From positions 62,001 to 126,000 of the forward strand of contig JBJTOK010000038.1 of assembly GCA_046074525.1 (NCBI GenBank): a stretch of 64,000 nt of DNA, read 5' to 3'. The notes beneath the pieces were generated by a model. The model was not told where the DNA came from and did not search any database. It was given only the letters and a program-made list of their open reading frames with translations. Below, piece by piece: positions 52,863 through 60,588 of this stretch; the stretch's first letter is position 1; every line of letters begins with the position of its first letter. The stretch comes from JAHEZL01 sp046074525 (GTDB taxonomy: Bacteria; Bacteroidota; Bacteroidia; Flavobacteriales_C; GCA-002722245). Position numbers and translations under genes: made by a program.

Positions 52863-53623
52863 TGAAAACCTACGGACTCATTGGCTTCCCCCTCTCCCAC
52901 TCTTTTTCGGCGGGGTATTTTAAAAAGAAGTTTGAGAAGGAAGGCATTTCAGATTCCCAATACCAGAATTTTGAAATTCCTTCTATTGAAAAAGTGCTGG
53001 AAGTAATTAAGCACAATCCCGAATTGCGCGGAATCAACGTCACCATTCCATACAAAGAACAAGTGCTCCCTTATCTGGATAAACTGGATGAGGCTGCAAA
53101 GGAAATTGGCGCCGTGAACACCATCAAAATTTTCCGCGACGGAGATAAAATTCAACTCAAAGGATACAATACGGATGTTTACGGATTCAAGGAAACCCTG
53201 AAGCCTCTTTTGAAAAATTTTCATCACAAAGCTTTGATTTTGGGTACAGGTGGCGCAGCGAAAGCTGTGGAATATGTATTAAAAAATATCGGACTCGATG
53301 TTTTGTATATTTCCCGCAATCCTGAAAATGAAAACGAACGCTCCTATTCTGAACTCAATGAAGTAGCAATTCGTAATTTCCCTGTAATTGTGAATTCCAG
53401 TCCGCTGGGCATGTATCCCAAAGTAGATGCCTGTCCGGAAATTCCATACGAATTCATCAACGAAAACAATTTACTCTACGATTTGATATACAATCCGGCG
53501 GAAACTTTATTCCTGAAAAAAGGAAGAGAGAAAGGCGCGCTTACACAAAACGGATTGGCGATGCTGGAGCTGCAGGCTGAAAAAGCTTATGAAATCTGGA
53601 CCTCGGAGAAGTATCAGTTTTGA
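52862..53623 (+). CDS. aroE: Shikimate dehydrogenase
   Basis: A 253-aa enzyme. SHSFSAGYFKKKF near 14-26, NVTIPYKEQVLPYLD near 60 with the catalytic Lys, GAVNTIKIF near 84, and the nucleotide-binding GTGGAAKAVEYVLK near 128 identify AroE. It reduces dehydroshikimate with NADPH in the shikimate pathway. It is coupled to the DedA gene by a TAATG overlap. No other aro gene is nearby. Confidence 0.95.
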   Translation: MKTYGLIGFPLSHSFSAGYFKKKFEKEGISDSQYQNFEIPSIEKVLEVIKHNPELRGINVTIPYKEQVLPYLDKLDEAAKEIGAVNTIKIFRDGDKIQLKGYNTDVYGFKETLKPLLKNFHHKALILGTGGAAKAVEYVLKNIGLDVLYISRNPENENERSYSELNEVAIRNFPVIVNSSPLGMYPKVDACPEIPYEFINENNLLYDLIYNPAETLFLKKGREKGALTQNGLAMLELQAEKAYEIWTSEKYQF

Positions 53624-53665
53624 TTACCAGCAATCAAAATCCTGTCTTTTCAGTATTCAGGTACG

Positions 53666-55801
53666 CTATAATTTAGAAAACTTTTTTACCAGCACTTCGT
53701 TCCCGGAATTCAGTTTCACAAAATAAACTCCGCTGGAAAAACTTGTGATATCAATAGTTTCGGAACCATCAACAGTTCCTTCATACACTACTCTGCCTTC
53801 TACATTTGTGATTTGAAAGAGTGTATTCCCTTCCATATTAATTGTAACAAAATTTTCTGCCGGATTTGGATACATATATATAGTATGTGTCAGCTCCTCT
53901 GTACCTACATTACATTTCAGCGAATATTGCACGTGATTGCTGCCTACATCATCCAACTCCACACCCACCGGCGGGAAAGTAGTTTCCCAAACACAAACAA
54001 GAGTCAGTGTTGTCATTCCGCCTATTTTAATATCGCTGAGTTTATTGTTTGTGCGCATATCGATATGATCTAGTTCATTGGATGCGCAGTACAAAATTTT
54101 AAGATTAGGCAAAGCAGAAATTTCCAGCTCTTTTAAATTATTATTTCCACAGGAAAGCACTTCCATTGTTGTGGCGGAAGGAAGTATCAAGCTATCAAGA
54201 TCATTTCCGGCGCAGTAAAATTCTATCAAATTGATATTGTTTTTCACTTTCAAATCGGTGAGATCATTAAAGTATGTGTAGAGATATTGAAGATCAGTAT
54301 TCTTACTGCAATCTAAAGTAGTAATGGCATTTGATGAACAATCAAGATGCTGCAGAAAGGTTTGTTTTGTTAGCGCTAAAGACGAAATGAAGTTATTGCT
54401 GCAATACAATTTTTTAAGCACAGCGTTATTAATGAGATCCAATTGCGACAAAGAATTACTGGAGCAATTCAGCAAGTCGAGAAATTTCTGATTGCTAACA
54501 TCTAAAGTTAAAAGCTCATTGTTGTTGCACCATAATGAATCGAGGGTTGAAATTCCGCTGAAATCCAGGGTGCTCAGACTATTGTGCGAACAATTCAGGA
54601 CTTTTAATCCGGCAATATCAGCAACATTTAAATATGTCAATTTATTAAAAGAGCAATCCAGGGTATCAAGATCAGAAATTGAAAGATCAAGATATTCCAG
54701 CTTGTTTGATAAGGTTTTGAATTTAGTGAGGAATTTATTGTCTGCAGCATTTAATTTTTTAAGCGCTGCTCCGGCCGGGATGTGTATATTGGTAATGTAG
54801 TTGCTCTCCAATAACGCAGTTTGCAATATTAGCAGCGAATCAAAAGGAAAAGAGTTAAGCGAATTGTTCATGAAATCAGCATACACCAGCGGCGTTTTTT
54901 TTGTAAGCTGTATAGTTATGATTCCATTATGATTTGCTATTACTTTGGAGAGCTTAGTTTGAGACGTCAAATCTAAAGCCGAAAGGTTATTGTGTTCGCA
55001 TATCAGGTTTTGCAACAAGTTATATCCGCTCAAATTCAGCGCTCCAATGGTATTGTTGCCACAAGCCAGAGAATCAAGCAGCGTATTATTTTTCAGATTC
55101 AACACAATTAAAGAATTGTTGCTGCAATTCAGTTTCTTTATTTTTCCGTTGTTCGCCAGTGTTAGCGATGAAAGAAGATTATCGGCGCAGTTCACTACAG
55201 ACAAAACTTTTGAAGAATCTAATTTCAATTCGCTAAGGAAATTATTGTTGCAATAGAGTTCCGTAATTTCCCTGTTTTGCAAAATGTCCAGATCTGTAAG
55301 CATGTTCCCTGCTATTGAAAAATAAGTCAGGTGTGAAAGGGATGCAACATCAATATCAGTTACCTTATTATTTTTAGCACTCAGGCGCTTAATGCTGTTG
55401 CTTCCTGCCAGGATTAATTGCGACAATTCATTATTATCGGCACTTAAAACCTTCAGGTTGCTGAGTCCGGAAACCTTCAATTCATCCAAATCATTATTAT
55501 TTACACTTACCGTATCAAGATAAGTGTTGGATAGGAGATCAAGTTTGATAATCAGATTCGAATCGGCTTCCAGTCGTTTTAAAGAAGTAAACCATTCAAT
55601 TCCGGATAAATCAAGAATCTGTTTGTTGTTCAGCTCAAGAGCTTTTACAGCTTGCGCTTCAGAGATACTGATTTGTCCATCGGTATTCAAATCCACTCCC
55701 TGATCAATTAGTGCCTTTTTAAAATTTGCATCTGGAGTGGTGATCTGGGCCTGAAGGCTGATGAATGTAGTAAGAAGAAATACTATTAATAAGAATCTCA
55801 T
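53666..55801 (-). CDS. Leucine-rich-repeat protein with T9SS sorting domain
   Basis: A 711-aa secreted protein. Signal peptide 1-18 (ISLQAQ); EF-hand-like TDGQISISEAQA near 40. Then about 25 repeats of 20-22 residues on the pattern L-x-x-L-x-C/A-x-x-N-x-L (e.g. LDCSFNKLTYLNVADIAGLK, LKNLICEHNNLSAL-like units), a linker, and a T9SS C-terminal sorting domain (MYPNPAENFVTINM). It is thus attached to or released at the cell surface and probably binds proteins. It overlaps nothing; a thioesterase lies 17 nt upstream on the same strand. Confidence 0.92.
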   Translation of the reverse strand: MRFLLIVFLLTTFISLQAQITTPDANFKKALIDQGVDLNTDGQISISEAQAVKALELNNKQILDLSGIEWFTSLKRLEADSNLIIKLDLLSNTYLDTVSVNNNDLDELKVSGLSNLKVLSADNNELSQLILAGSNSIKRLSAKNNKVTDIDVASLSHLTYFSIAGNMLTDLDILQNREITELYCNNNFLSELKLDSSKVLSVVNCADNLLSSLTLANNGKIKKLNCSNNSLIVLNLKNNTLLDSLACGNNTIGALNLSGYNLLQNLICEHNNLSALDLTSQTKLSKVIANHNGIITIQLTKKTPLVYADFMNNSLNSFPFDSLLILQTALLESNYITNIHIPAGAALKKLNAADNKFLTKFKTLSNKLEYLDLSISDLDTLDCSFNKLTYLNVADIAGLKVLNCSHNSLSTLDFSGISTLDSLWCNNNELLTLDVSNQKFLDLLNCSSNSLSQLDLINNAVLKKLYCSNNFISSLALTKQTFLQHLDCSSNAITTLDCSKNTDLQYLYTYFNDLTDLKVKNNINLIEFYCAGNDLDSLILPSATTMEVLSCGNNNLKELEISALPNLKILYCASNELDHIDMRTNNKLSDIKIGGMTTLTLVCVWETTFPPVGVELDDVGSNHVQYSLKCNVGTEELTHTIYMYPNPAENFVTINMEGNTLFQITNVEGRVVYEGTVDGSETIDITSFSSGVYFVKLNSGNEVLVKKFSKL

Positions 55802-55818
55802 AAAGCCAGTTTTAATAT

Positions 55819-56229
55819 TTACTCTTTTATATAAGACGCAACTTTTTCCAATAAGTCTATCGGACCCTTTGTTGGTTTTTTAGTGTTGGCATCAATGAAC
55901 ACTAGAGTTACCGAGGCTTCCACCAACAAATCGCCTTGTTCATTAAATATCTGAGAGTCGAAAACAATCTTCACTGAAGGAGTTTGTTTGATACTTGTTT
56001 TGATGGTCAGCAAGTCATCGTAAACTGCGGGTTTCCGGTAGTTGATCGTTAGATTCACTACGGGGAGCATGACTCCACGAGCTTCTAATTCTTTATAAGG
56101 GTAGCCCATTTCTCGTAATGTTTCCACTCTCCCCACTTCTAAATAGGCGGCATAATTTCCATAATATACAAAACCCATCTGGTCTGTTTCCGAATATCGA
56201 ACCCTGATTTTAAATTCGTGTGCCAGCAT
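55819..56229 (-). CDS. Acyl-CoA thioesterase (YbgC/FadM type)
   Basis: A 136-aa hotdog-fold enzyme. RVRYSETDQMGFVYYGNYA near 8-26 with the catalytic Asp and YAAYLEVGRVETLREMGYPY near 26-45 is the 4HBT/YbgC signature. It hydrolyses acyl-CoA thioesters in the cytoplasm. The stop lies 17 nt before the LRR gene start. Divergent from dnaA. Confidence 0.92.
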   Translation of the reverse strand: MLAHEFKIRVRYSETDQMGFVYYGNYAAYLEVGRVETLREMGYPYKELEARGVMLPVVNLTINYRKPAVYDDLLTIKTSIKQTPSVKIVFDSQIFNEQGDLLVEASVTLVFIDANTKKPTKGPIDLLEKVASYIKE

Positions 56230-56538
56230 TTTTTGTGAATTTTCTGAATCTGAATTGATTATAATTTTTGCTTATTTTCAAGTACCTGAAAAATAAGTTG
56301 TAAGATATATTTTTAAAACTGTTTTTTTGCAATTCATTCAAAAATAAAAACATTTTGTATGCATTGTAAACACTGGTAAATCACGCTAGAATAAAAATTT
56401 CTAAAATACAATAGCGAAAAGATTTTTTTATCAACTTTTTTTTGCAATATTTGTTCACGATTCGGAAACAGATAGATCAAAGAGGCAGACCGATCAGCAA
56501 AAGAAAGTTTAGTAACCTTGCAATTGGATAAATTTTAA
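56230..56538. other. Intergenic region before dnaA
   Basis: A 309-nt very AT-rich region between divergent genes. It has a TAACCTTG sequence (56514-56521) as a possible -7 box for dnaA and T-runs near 56420-56450. A TTGTTCACG resembles a DnaA box, but a cluster of boxes is missing, so an origin cannot be claimed. Confidence 0.5.
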
Positions 56539-57969
56539 ATGGAGAAGCCACACGAAAAAGCATGGAAAGATTGTCTCGCGGTAATTAAAGATAACGTTAG
56601 TTTACAAAGTTTTAAAACATGGTTCGAGCCAATCGTTCCCTTAAAACTCAAAAACAAAGTTCTTACAATTCAGGTTCCAAGTCAGTTTTTTTATGAATGG
56701 TTAGAAGAGCACTACATCACATTGCTCAAGAAAACCATCCAGAAAGAATTAGGCGCAGGCGGCCGTCTCGAGTACAGCATTATCATGGACAACGCGCAGA
56801 ACAATACGAAGCCGTATTCCATCAAAATCCCTACAACCGACAAAAAAGTAACTAAGAACCAGGCAATGTCAATGCCATTGGATCTTAACCAAAGCACTAT
56901 ACGCAATCCATTCATCATACCAGGATTGAAAAAAGTGGTTGTTGATTCGCAACTGAATCCAAACTACTCTTTTGAAAATTTTATTGAAGGTGATTGCAAC
57001 CGCCTCGCTCGCTCAGCTGGTTTCGCTGTAGCTAACAAACCTGGTGGAACTGCCTTTAACCCATTATTGGTTTATGGAGATGTTGGTTTGGGTAAAACAC
57101 ATTTGGCCAATGCAATTGGTATCGAGATCAAGAAGAACTACCCGAACAAGACCGTTTTGTATGTTTCCTCTGAAAAATTCACGCATCAGTTTATCGATGC
57201 TGTAAGAAATAACACACAAAACGACTTTGTTCACTTCTATCAGATGATAGATGTTCTGATTATAGACGATGTTCAATTCTTCGCCGGAAAAGAAAAAACC
57301 CAGGACGTATTCTTCCATATCTTCAACCACCTGCATCAAAACGGAAAACAATTGGTGTTGACTTCCGATAAACCGCCGGTGGAATTGCAGGGAATGGAAC
57401 AAAGATTATTGTCTAGATTTAAGTGGGGCCTCTCTGCCGACTTACAAGCTCCTGATCTTGAAACAAGAATTGCCGTCCTCAACAAGAAAATGTACGCCGA
57501 TGGTATCGAACTTCCTAAAGAAGTGGTTGAATACCTCGCTTACAGCATCACCTCTAATATCAGAGAACTGGAAGGCGCACTGATCTCCCTGATCGCACAA
57601 TCTTCACTGAACAAAAAAGCCATTACGCTCGATCTTGCAAAACAAATGATCGACAAGTTCGTGAAGAACACTGCCCGCGAAGTGTCTATAGATTATATCC
57701 AGAAAGTGGTTTGTGATTATTTCAGTCTGCCTTTGGATTTAATGAAATCCAAAACCCGCAAACGTGAAGTGGTTCAGGCCCGTCAGATTGCCATGTACTT
57801 CTCAAAAAGTTTGACAAAATCTTCTTTGGCAACTATCGGAATGCACTGCGGCGGTAAAGATCACGCAACTGTTCTCCACGCCTGCCGCACGGTGAACAAC
57901 CTGATGGAAACCGATAAACGATTTAAAGTTTATGTAACCGATATTGAGAAGAAAATCAATTTGAGTTAA
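56539..57969 (+). CDS. dnaA: Chromosomal replication initiator DnaA
   Basis: A 476-aa protein with all four domains: N-terminal WKDCLAVIKDNVSLQSFKTW; ATPase domain III with Walker A GDVGLGKTHLANAIG near 176 and Walker B VLIIDDVQFF near 240; and a DNA-binding domain IV with CGGKDHATVLHACRTV near 440. It starts DNA replication by binding DnaA boxes. Strong terminator follows at 57991. Confidence 0.98.
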   Translation: MEKPHEKAWKDCLAVIKDNVSLQSFKTWFEPIVPLKLKNKVLTIQVPSQFFYEWLEEHYITLLKKTIQKELGAGGRLEYSIIMDNAQNNTKPYSIKIPTTDKKVTKNQAMSMPLDLNQSTIRNPFIIPGLKKVVVDSQLNPNYSFENFIEGDCNRLARSAGFAVANKPGGTAFNPLLVYGDVGLGKTHLANAIGIEIKKNYPNKTVLYVSSEKFTHQFIDAVRNNTQNDFVHFYQMIDVLIIDDVQFFAGKEKTQDVFFHIFNHLHQNGKQLVLTSDKPPVELQGMEQRLLSRFKWGLSADLQAPDLETRIAVLNKKMYADGIELPKEVVEYLAYSITSNIRELEGALISLIAQSSLNKKAITLDLAKQMIDKFVKNTAREVSIDYIQKVVCDYFSLPLDLMKSKTRKREVVQARQIAMYFSKSLTKSSLATIGMHCGGKDHATVLHACRTVNNLMETDKRFKVYVTDIEKKINLS

Positions 57970-57990
57970 TACTTATTATAATGGAATAGA

Positions 57991-58024
57991 AAAATCCTCG
58001 TCGAATCGACGGGGATTTTTTTTG
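57991..58024 (+). terminator. Intrinsic terminator of dnaA
   Basis: A 13-bp stem (57991-58003 and 58007-58019, one G-U pair) with a 3-nt loop followed by a T-tract. Confidence 0.9.
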
Positions 58025-58119
58025 TCCGAACTTTGATTCACCTGATGAAAGGATTTCAGGATTTTGCTTACTTCGCTATCCTTAAATCCTTTCATCAGGT
58101 GAATCAGGGTTCGATACAA
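58022..58119. repeat. Dispersed palindrome family 1, copy 3
   Basis: A 98-bp inverted repeat. Arms 58022-58056 and 58084-58119 share gattcacctgatgaaaggat, with a few mismatches and a 1-nt indel further out. It begins inside the T-tract of the dnaA terminator and ends 17 nt before the YjbR-like gene. The arm sequence is a close relative of the 23689 copy. Confidence 0.85.
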
Positions 58120-58136
58120 ATTCTTATTTTTACCCC

Positions 58137-58478
58137 ATGCACATCGACGAACTCAGAGACTACTGCCTTTCAAAATCTCATGTTGAGGAAAGTACGCCTT
58201 TTGGTCCCGACAACCTCGTGTTCAAAGTCCATGGAAAAATATTCCTTATCACCGACTTCCACTCTATCCCTCTCCAGTTCAATGTAAAATGTGATCCCGA
58301 AAAAGCCATTGAATTAAGAGAGCATTATCCCTGTGTTCAGCCCGGCTACCACATGAACAAAAAACACTGGAACACAATTATTTGTGATTCCAGCGTTCAG
58401 GATCAGCTTCTGAAGGAATGGATAGATCATTCATATGCCTTGATAGTTAAGAGCTTGCCTAAAAAACTAAGAGGATAA
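58137..58478 (+). CDS. MmcQ/YjbR-family protein
   Basis: A 113-aa protein with HIDELRDYCLSKSHVEESTP, LITDFHSIPLQFNVKCDPEK and a C-terminal GYHMNKKHWNTIICDS, which are hallmarks of the YjbR family (DNA-binding-like CyaY fold). Function is not settled. It lies between a repeat and the GH9 promoter region. Confidence 0.88.
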   Translation: MHIDELRDYCLSKSHVEESTPFGPDNLVFKVHGKIFLITDFHSIPLQFNVKCDPEKAIELREHYPCVQPGYHMNKKHWNTIICDSSVQDQLLKEWIDHSYALIVKSLPKKLRG

Positions 58479-58494
58479 ACATCTTTTCTACGTT

Positions 58495-58521
58495 CGGACA
58501 GGAATACAATCAAACAGGATT
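58495..58521 (+). promoter_or_regulatory. Putative cellulase-regulon operator, GH9-1 copy
   Basis: CGGACAGGAATACAATCAAA (58495-58514) followed by CAGGATT; GGA half-sites at 58496 and 58517 are 21 bp apart. TATCTTAG (58552-58559) lies 35 nt beyond, and the ATG is 112 nt from the element start. Confidence 0.65.
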
Positions 58522-58606
58522 CATTTACAAAGCAAACTTAGTGTTCTAAAGTATCTTAGGGAGAACCAAAACACTAATATTCAGTTTAATGCTTTAACCC
58601 ACACTT

Positions 58607-60370
58607 ATGAAAAGAAGCATACTTCTATTTTCCATTCTGTTTTGTCACAATATATTTGCACAATACTTTACCAATGCCGAATACAAAAAGGCACTATGGA
58701 TGACTACCCGCTACTATGGCGGACAGCGTTCAGGTTATAACAACTGGCTGGTGTATAATCACCTTCCGGCAGGTGTGCAAACCAAATATAAAGGCACCTG
58801 CTTCATTGATGATAAAGACACTGATGGATATGACCTTTCGGGTGGATGGCACGATTGCGGCGATCATGTTAAATTCGGACAAACGCAGTACTACTCTGCA
58901 TACTTATTACTGAAAGGTTTTGCTGAATTCCCAACCGGTTACGACGATTATTACACTGCTACTTATATCAATTATAAAAGCACAGGGAAATGGAACTGGG
59001 AAGACAATACCCATGATCCAAATGGTATTCCTGATATCCTTGATGAAGTGAAACACGCTACCGATTACTTTATTAAGTGTGCGAGAAATTCTACTACCTT
59101 TTATTATCAGGTCGGACAAGGAACTCCCGATCACAAAACATGGGTAACTGCGGTACTAATGCAAACTCAAAGTAAGGACAAAGGCGGACAACAAAGAGTT
59201 GTATACAAAAATCCTAATGATGCTTCCATGGCATCTTTTTGCGGAGCTTCACTGGCATTGATGTCGAGACTATACGCTAAGTACGACACCGCTTATGCTT
59301 CTCTTTGTTTGAAACATGCAAAATATGCTTATACTTATGCTAAATCACATCCCGGAACAGCGGGTTCACCTGATGGCGGTTTTTATGGAGCCAACGGAAA
59401 CTGGAAAGACGATTATGCCAGTATGTGCGCCGAACTTTACTGGACCACCGGCGATGCCACTTATAAATCGGAAGCCTTAGCTTTTACCGTAATTGATGAG
59501 TGGACGGGTGATATTCGCGGCAATAGTTACGGTGCGGATTATTCCAACAATGGCGACATTGCTTTATACAATATGGCTCTGCTCGGCAAGTCAAATGCAA
59601 AAACAGTTCTAGGCACTATCGTTACCAAGTTTTATTTAGGAAATGTTCAACCGGACGGACAATTTGCGGGTGGTAATATTAACTGGGGCCCCTTGAGATA
59701 CAATGCTAATACAGCGTTCACTGTTGCTCTGTGGCAAAAACTCAACGGCACCGATGATACTATCAACAAGTACATTTATGATAACATCGACTATATCCTT
59801 GGGAAAAATAAATCCAATCTCTCTTTTGTTGTAGGCTTCGGGGCAAATTGTGCAAAACATCCACACCATCGTACAGTATATCTTAACGACAATGATCCTA
59901 CTGATGTTGAAAAACAACAAATGGAGATTCCTGCTAAAAACAAGCAATTTGGATCGATGCTTGGCGGCTATCGTGATCCTTCCAAATTTAAGGATATCGT
60001 AACCAGCTACGAATACACAGAAGGTGGTATTGATTACAACGCCGGTCTCGTTTGTGTTTTAGGCTTCATTAACTCTAAACTAGCTCCCGTTGATACCAGT
60101 AAGTTCCACGCACCTATTGGAGTCAATGAATTCAAAGGTAAATCTATTTCAGCATCACTTTACCCTAATCCATCCTCCTCTTCTTTTACCCTTGAATCTC
60201 CCGTAAAAGCTCAGGCAAAAGTGATTGATAATCTGGGAAGAGTGGTTAGTGAATTTGAGCTCATACAGCAAAAAAGCTTTGGTGAAAATTTCCCTGCCGG
60301 GATTTACCATGTGATCTTCTATAATGAAGAGGATGAAATCATACACAACATGAATATGGTGAAGCAGTAA
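58607..60370 (+). CDS. Secreted GH9 endoglucanase with T9SS signal
   Basis: A 587-aa protein. Signal peptide 1-19 (HNIFAQ); GH9 catalytic domain about 20-500 with SGGWHDCGDHVKFGQT (catalytic Asp) near 78-94, HPHHRTVY near 421 and the acid Glu in YTEGGIDYNAGLV near 478; T9SS C-terminal sorting domain from SLYPNPSSSSF at 515. GH9 enzymes cleave internal beta-1,4-glucosidic bonds in cellulose. Lacks any CBM or Ig-like linker. It is the upstream member of a tandem pair; the product is similar to the second, with closely matching N-termini and sorting domains. Confidence 0.95.
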   Translation: MKRSILLFSILFCHNIFAQYFTNAEYKKALWMTTRYYGGQRSGYNNWLVYNHLPAGVQTKYKGTCFIDDKDTDGYDLSGGWHDCGDHVKFGQTQYYSAYLLLKGFAEFPTGYDDYYTATYINYKSTGKWNWEDNTHDPNGIPDILDEVKHATDYFIKCARNSTTFYYQVGQGTPDHKTWVTAVLMQTQSKDKGGQQRVVYKNPNDASMASFCGASLALMSRLYAKYDTAYASLCLKHAKYAYTYAKSHPGTAGSPDGGFYGANGNWKDDYASMCAELYWTTGDATYKSEALAFTVIDEWTGDIRGNSYGADYSNNGDIALYNMALLGKSNAKTVLGTIVTKFYLGNVQPDGQFAGGNINWGPLRYNANTAFTVALWQKLNGTDDTINKYIYDNIDYILGKNKSNLSFVVGFGANCAKHPHHRTVYLNDNDPTDVEKQQMEIPAKNKQFGSMLGGYRDPSKFKDIVTSYEYTEGGIDYNAGLVCVLGFINSKLAPVDTSKFHAPIGVNEFKGKSISASLYPNPSSSSFTLESPVKAQAKVIDNLGRVVSEFELIQQKSFGENFPAGIYHVIFYNEEDEIIHNMNMVKQ

Positions 60371-60444
60371 TTTCTGCTTTACACACCATATTCCTTGCAA
60401 CCCTGACTACCCGATAAGCGTATCATATTAAGGTAAAAGCCTGC

Positions 60445-60474
60445 TCCGAAAGTCGCTATTAACGGGCTTTCGGA
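60445..60474. repeat. 8-bp inverted repeat after first GH9 gene
   Basis: tccgaaag (60445-60452) and ctttcgga (60467-60474) form a perfect inverted repeat with a 14-nt loop. The right half overlaps the CGGAC of the second GH9 operator. No T-tract follows directly, so it is probably not an intrinsic terminator. Confidence 0.5.
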
Positions 60475-60497
60475 CAGATTTAATATTATTTCGGACG
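60471..60497 (+). promoter_or_regulatory. Putative cellulase-regulon operator, GH9-2 copy
   Basis: CGGACAGATTTAATATTATT (60471-60490) followed by TCGGACG; GGAC half-sites at 60472 and 60493, 21 bp apart. TATCTTAG at 60540-60547 is 47 nt beyond the second half-site. ATG follows 118 nt from the element start. Confidence 0.6.
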
Positions 60498-60539
60498 AAT
60501 TCAACATAAATCAAAAAGCGCGGATGGTCGATGGCATTG

Positions 60540-60547
60540 TATCTTAG
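60540..60547 (+). promoter_or_regulatory. -7-like box TATCTTAG of second GH9 gene
   Basis: TATCTTAG differs from TAnnTTTG by one base. The first GH9 gene has the same octamer at 58552-58559 within an identical GTATCTTAGG context. Confidence 0.45.
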
Positions 60548-60588
60548 GTATACCCCGAGGACCTAGTATTTATTAAAACAACTTTGAA

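Noticed and set aside
56230..56538. Possible replication origin next to dnaA
   Set aside because: Only one weak DnaA-box-like sequence (TTGTTCACG); no cluster of boxes.
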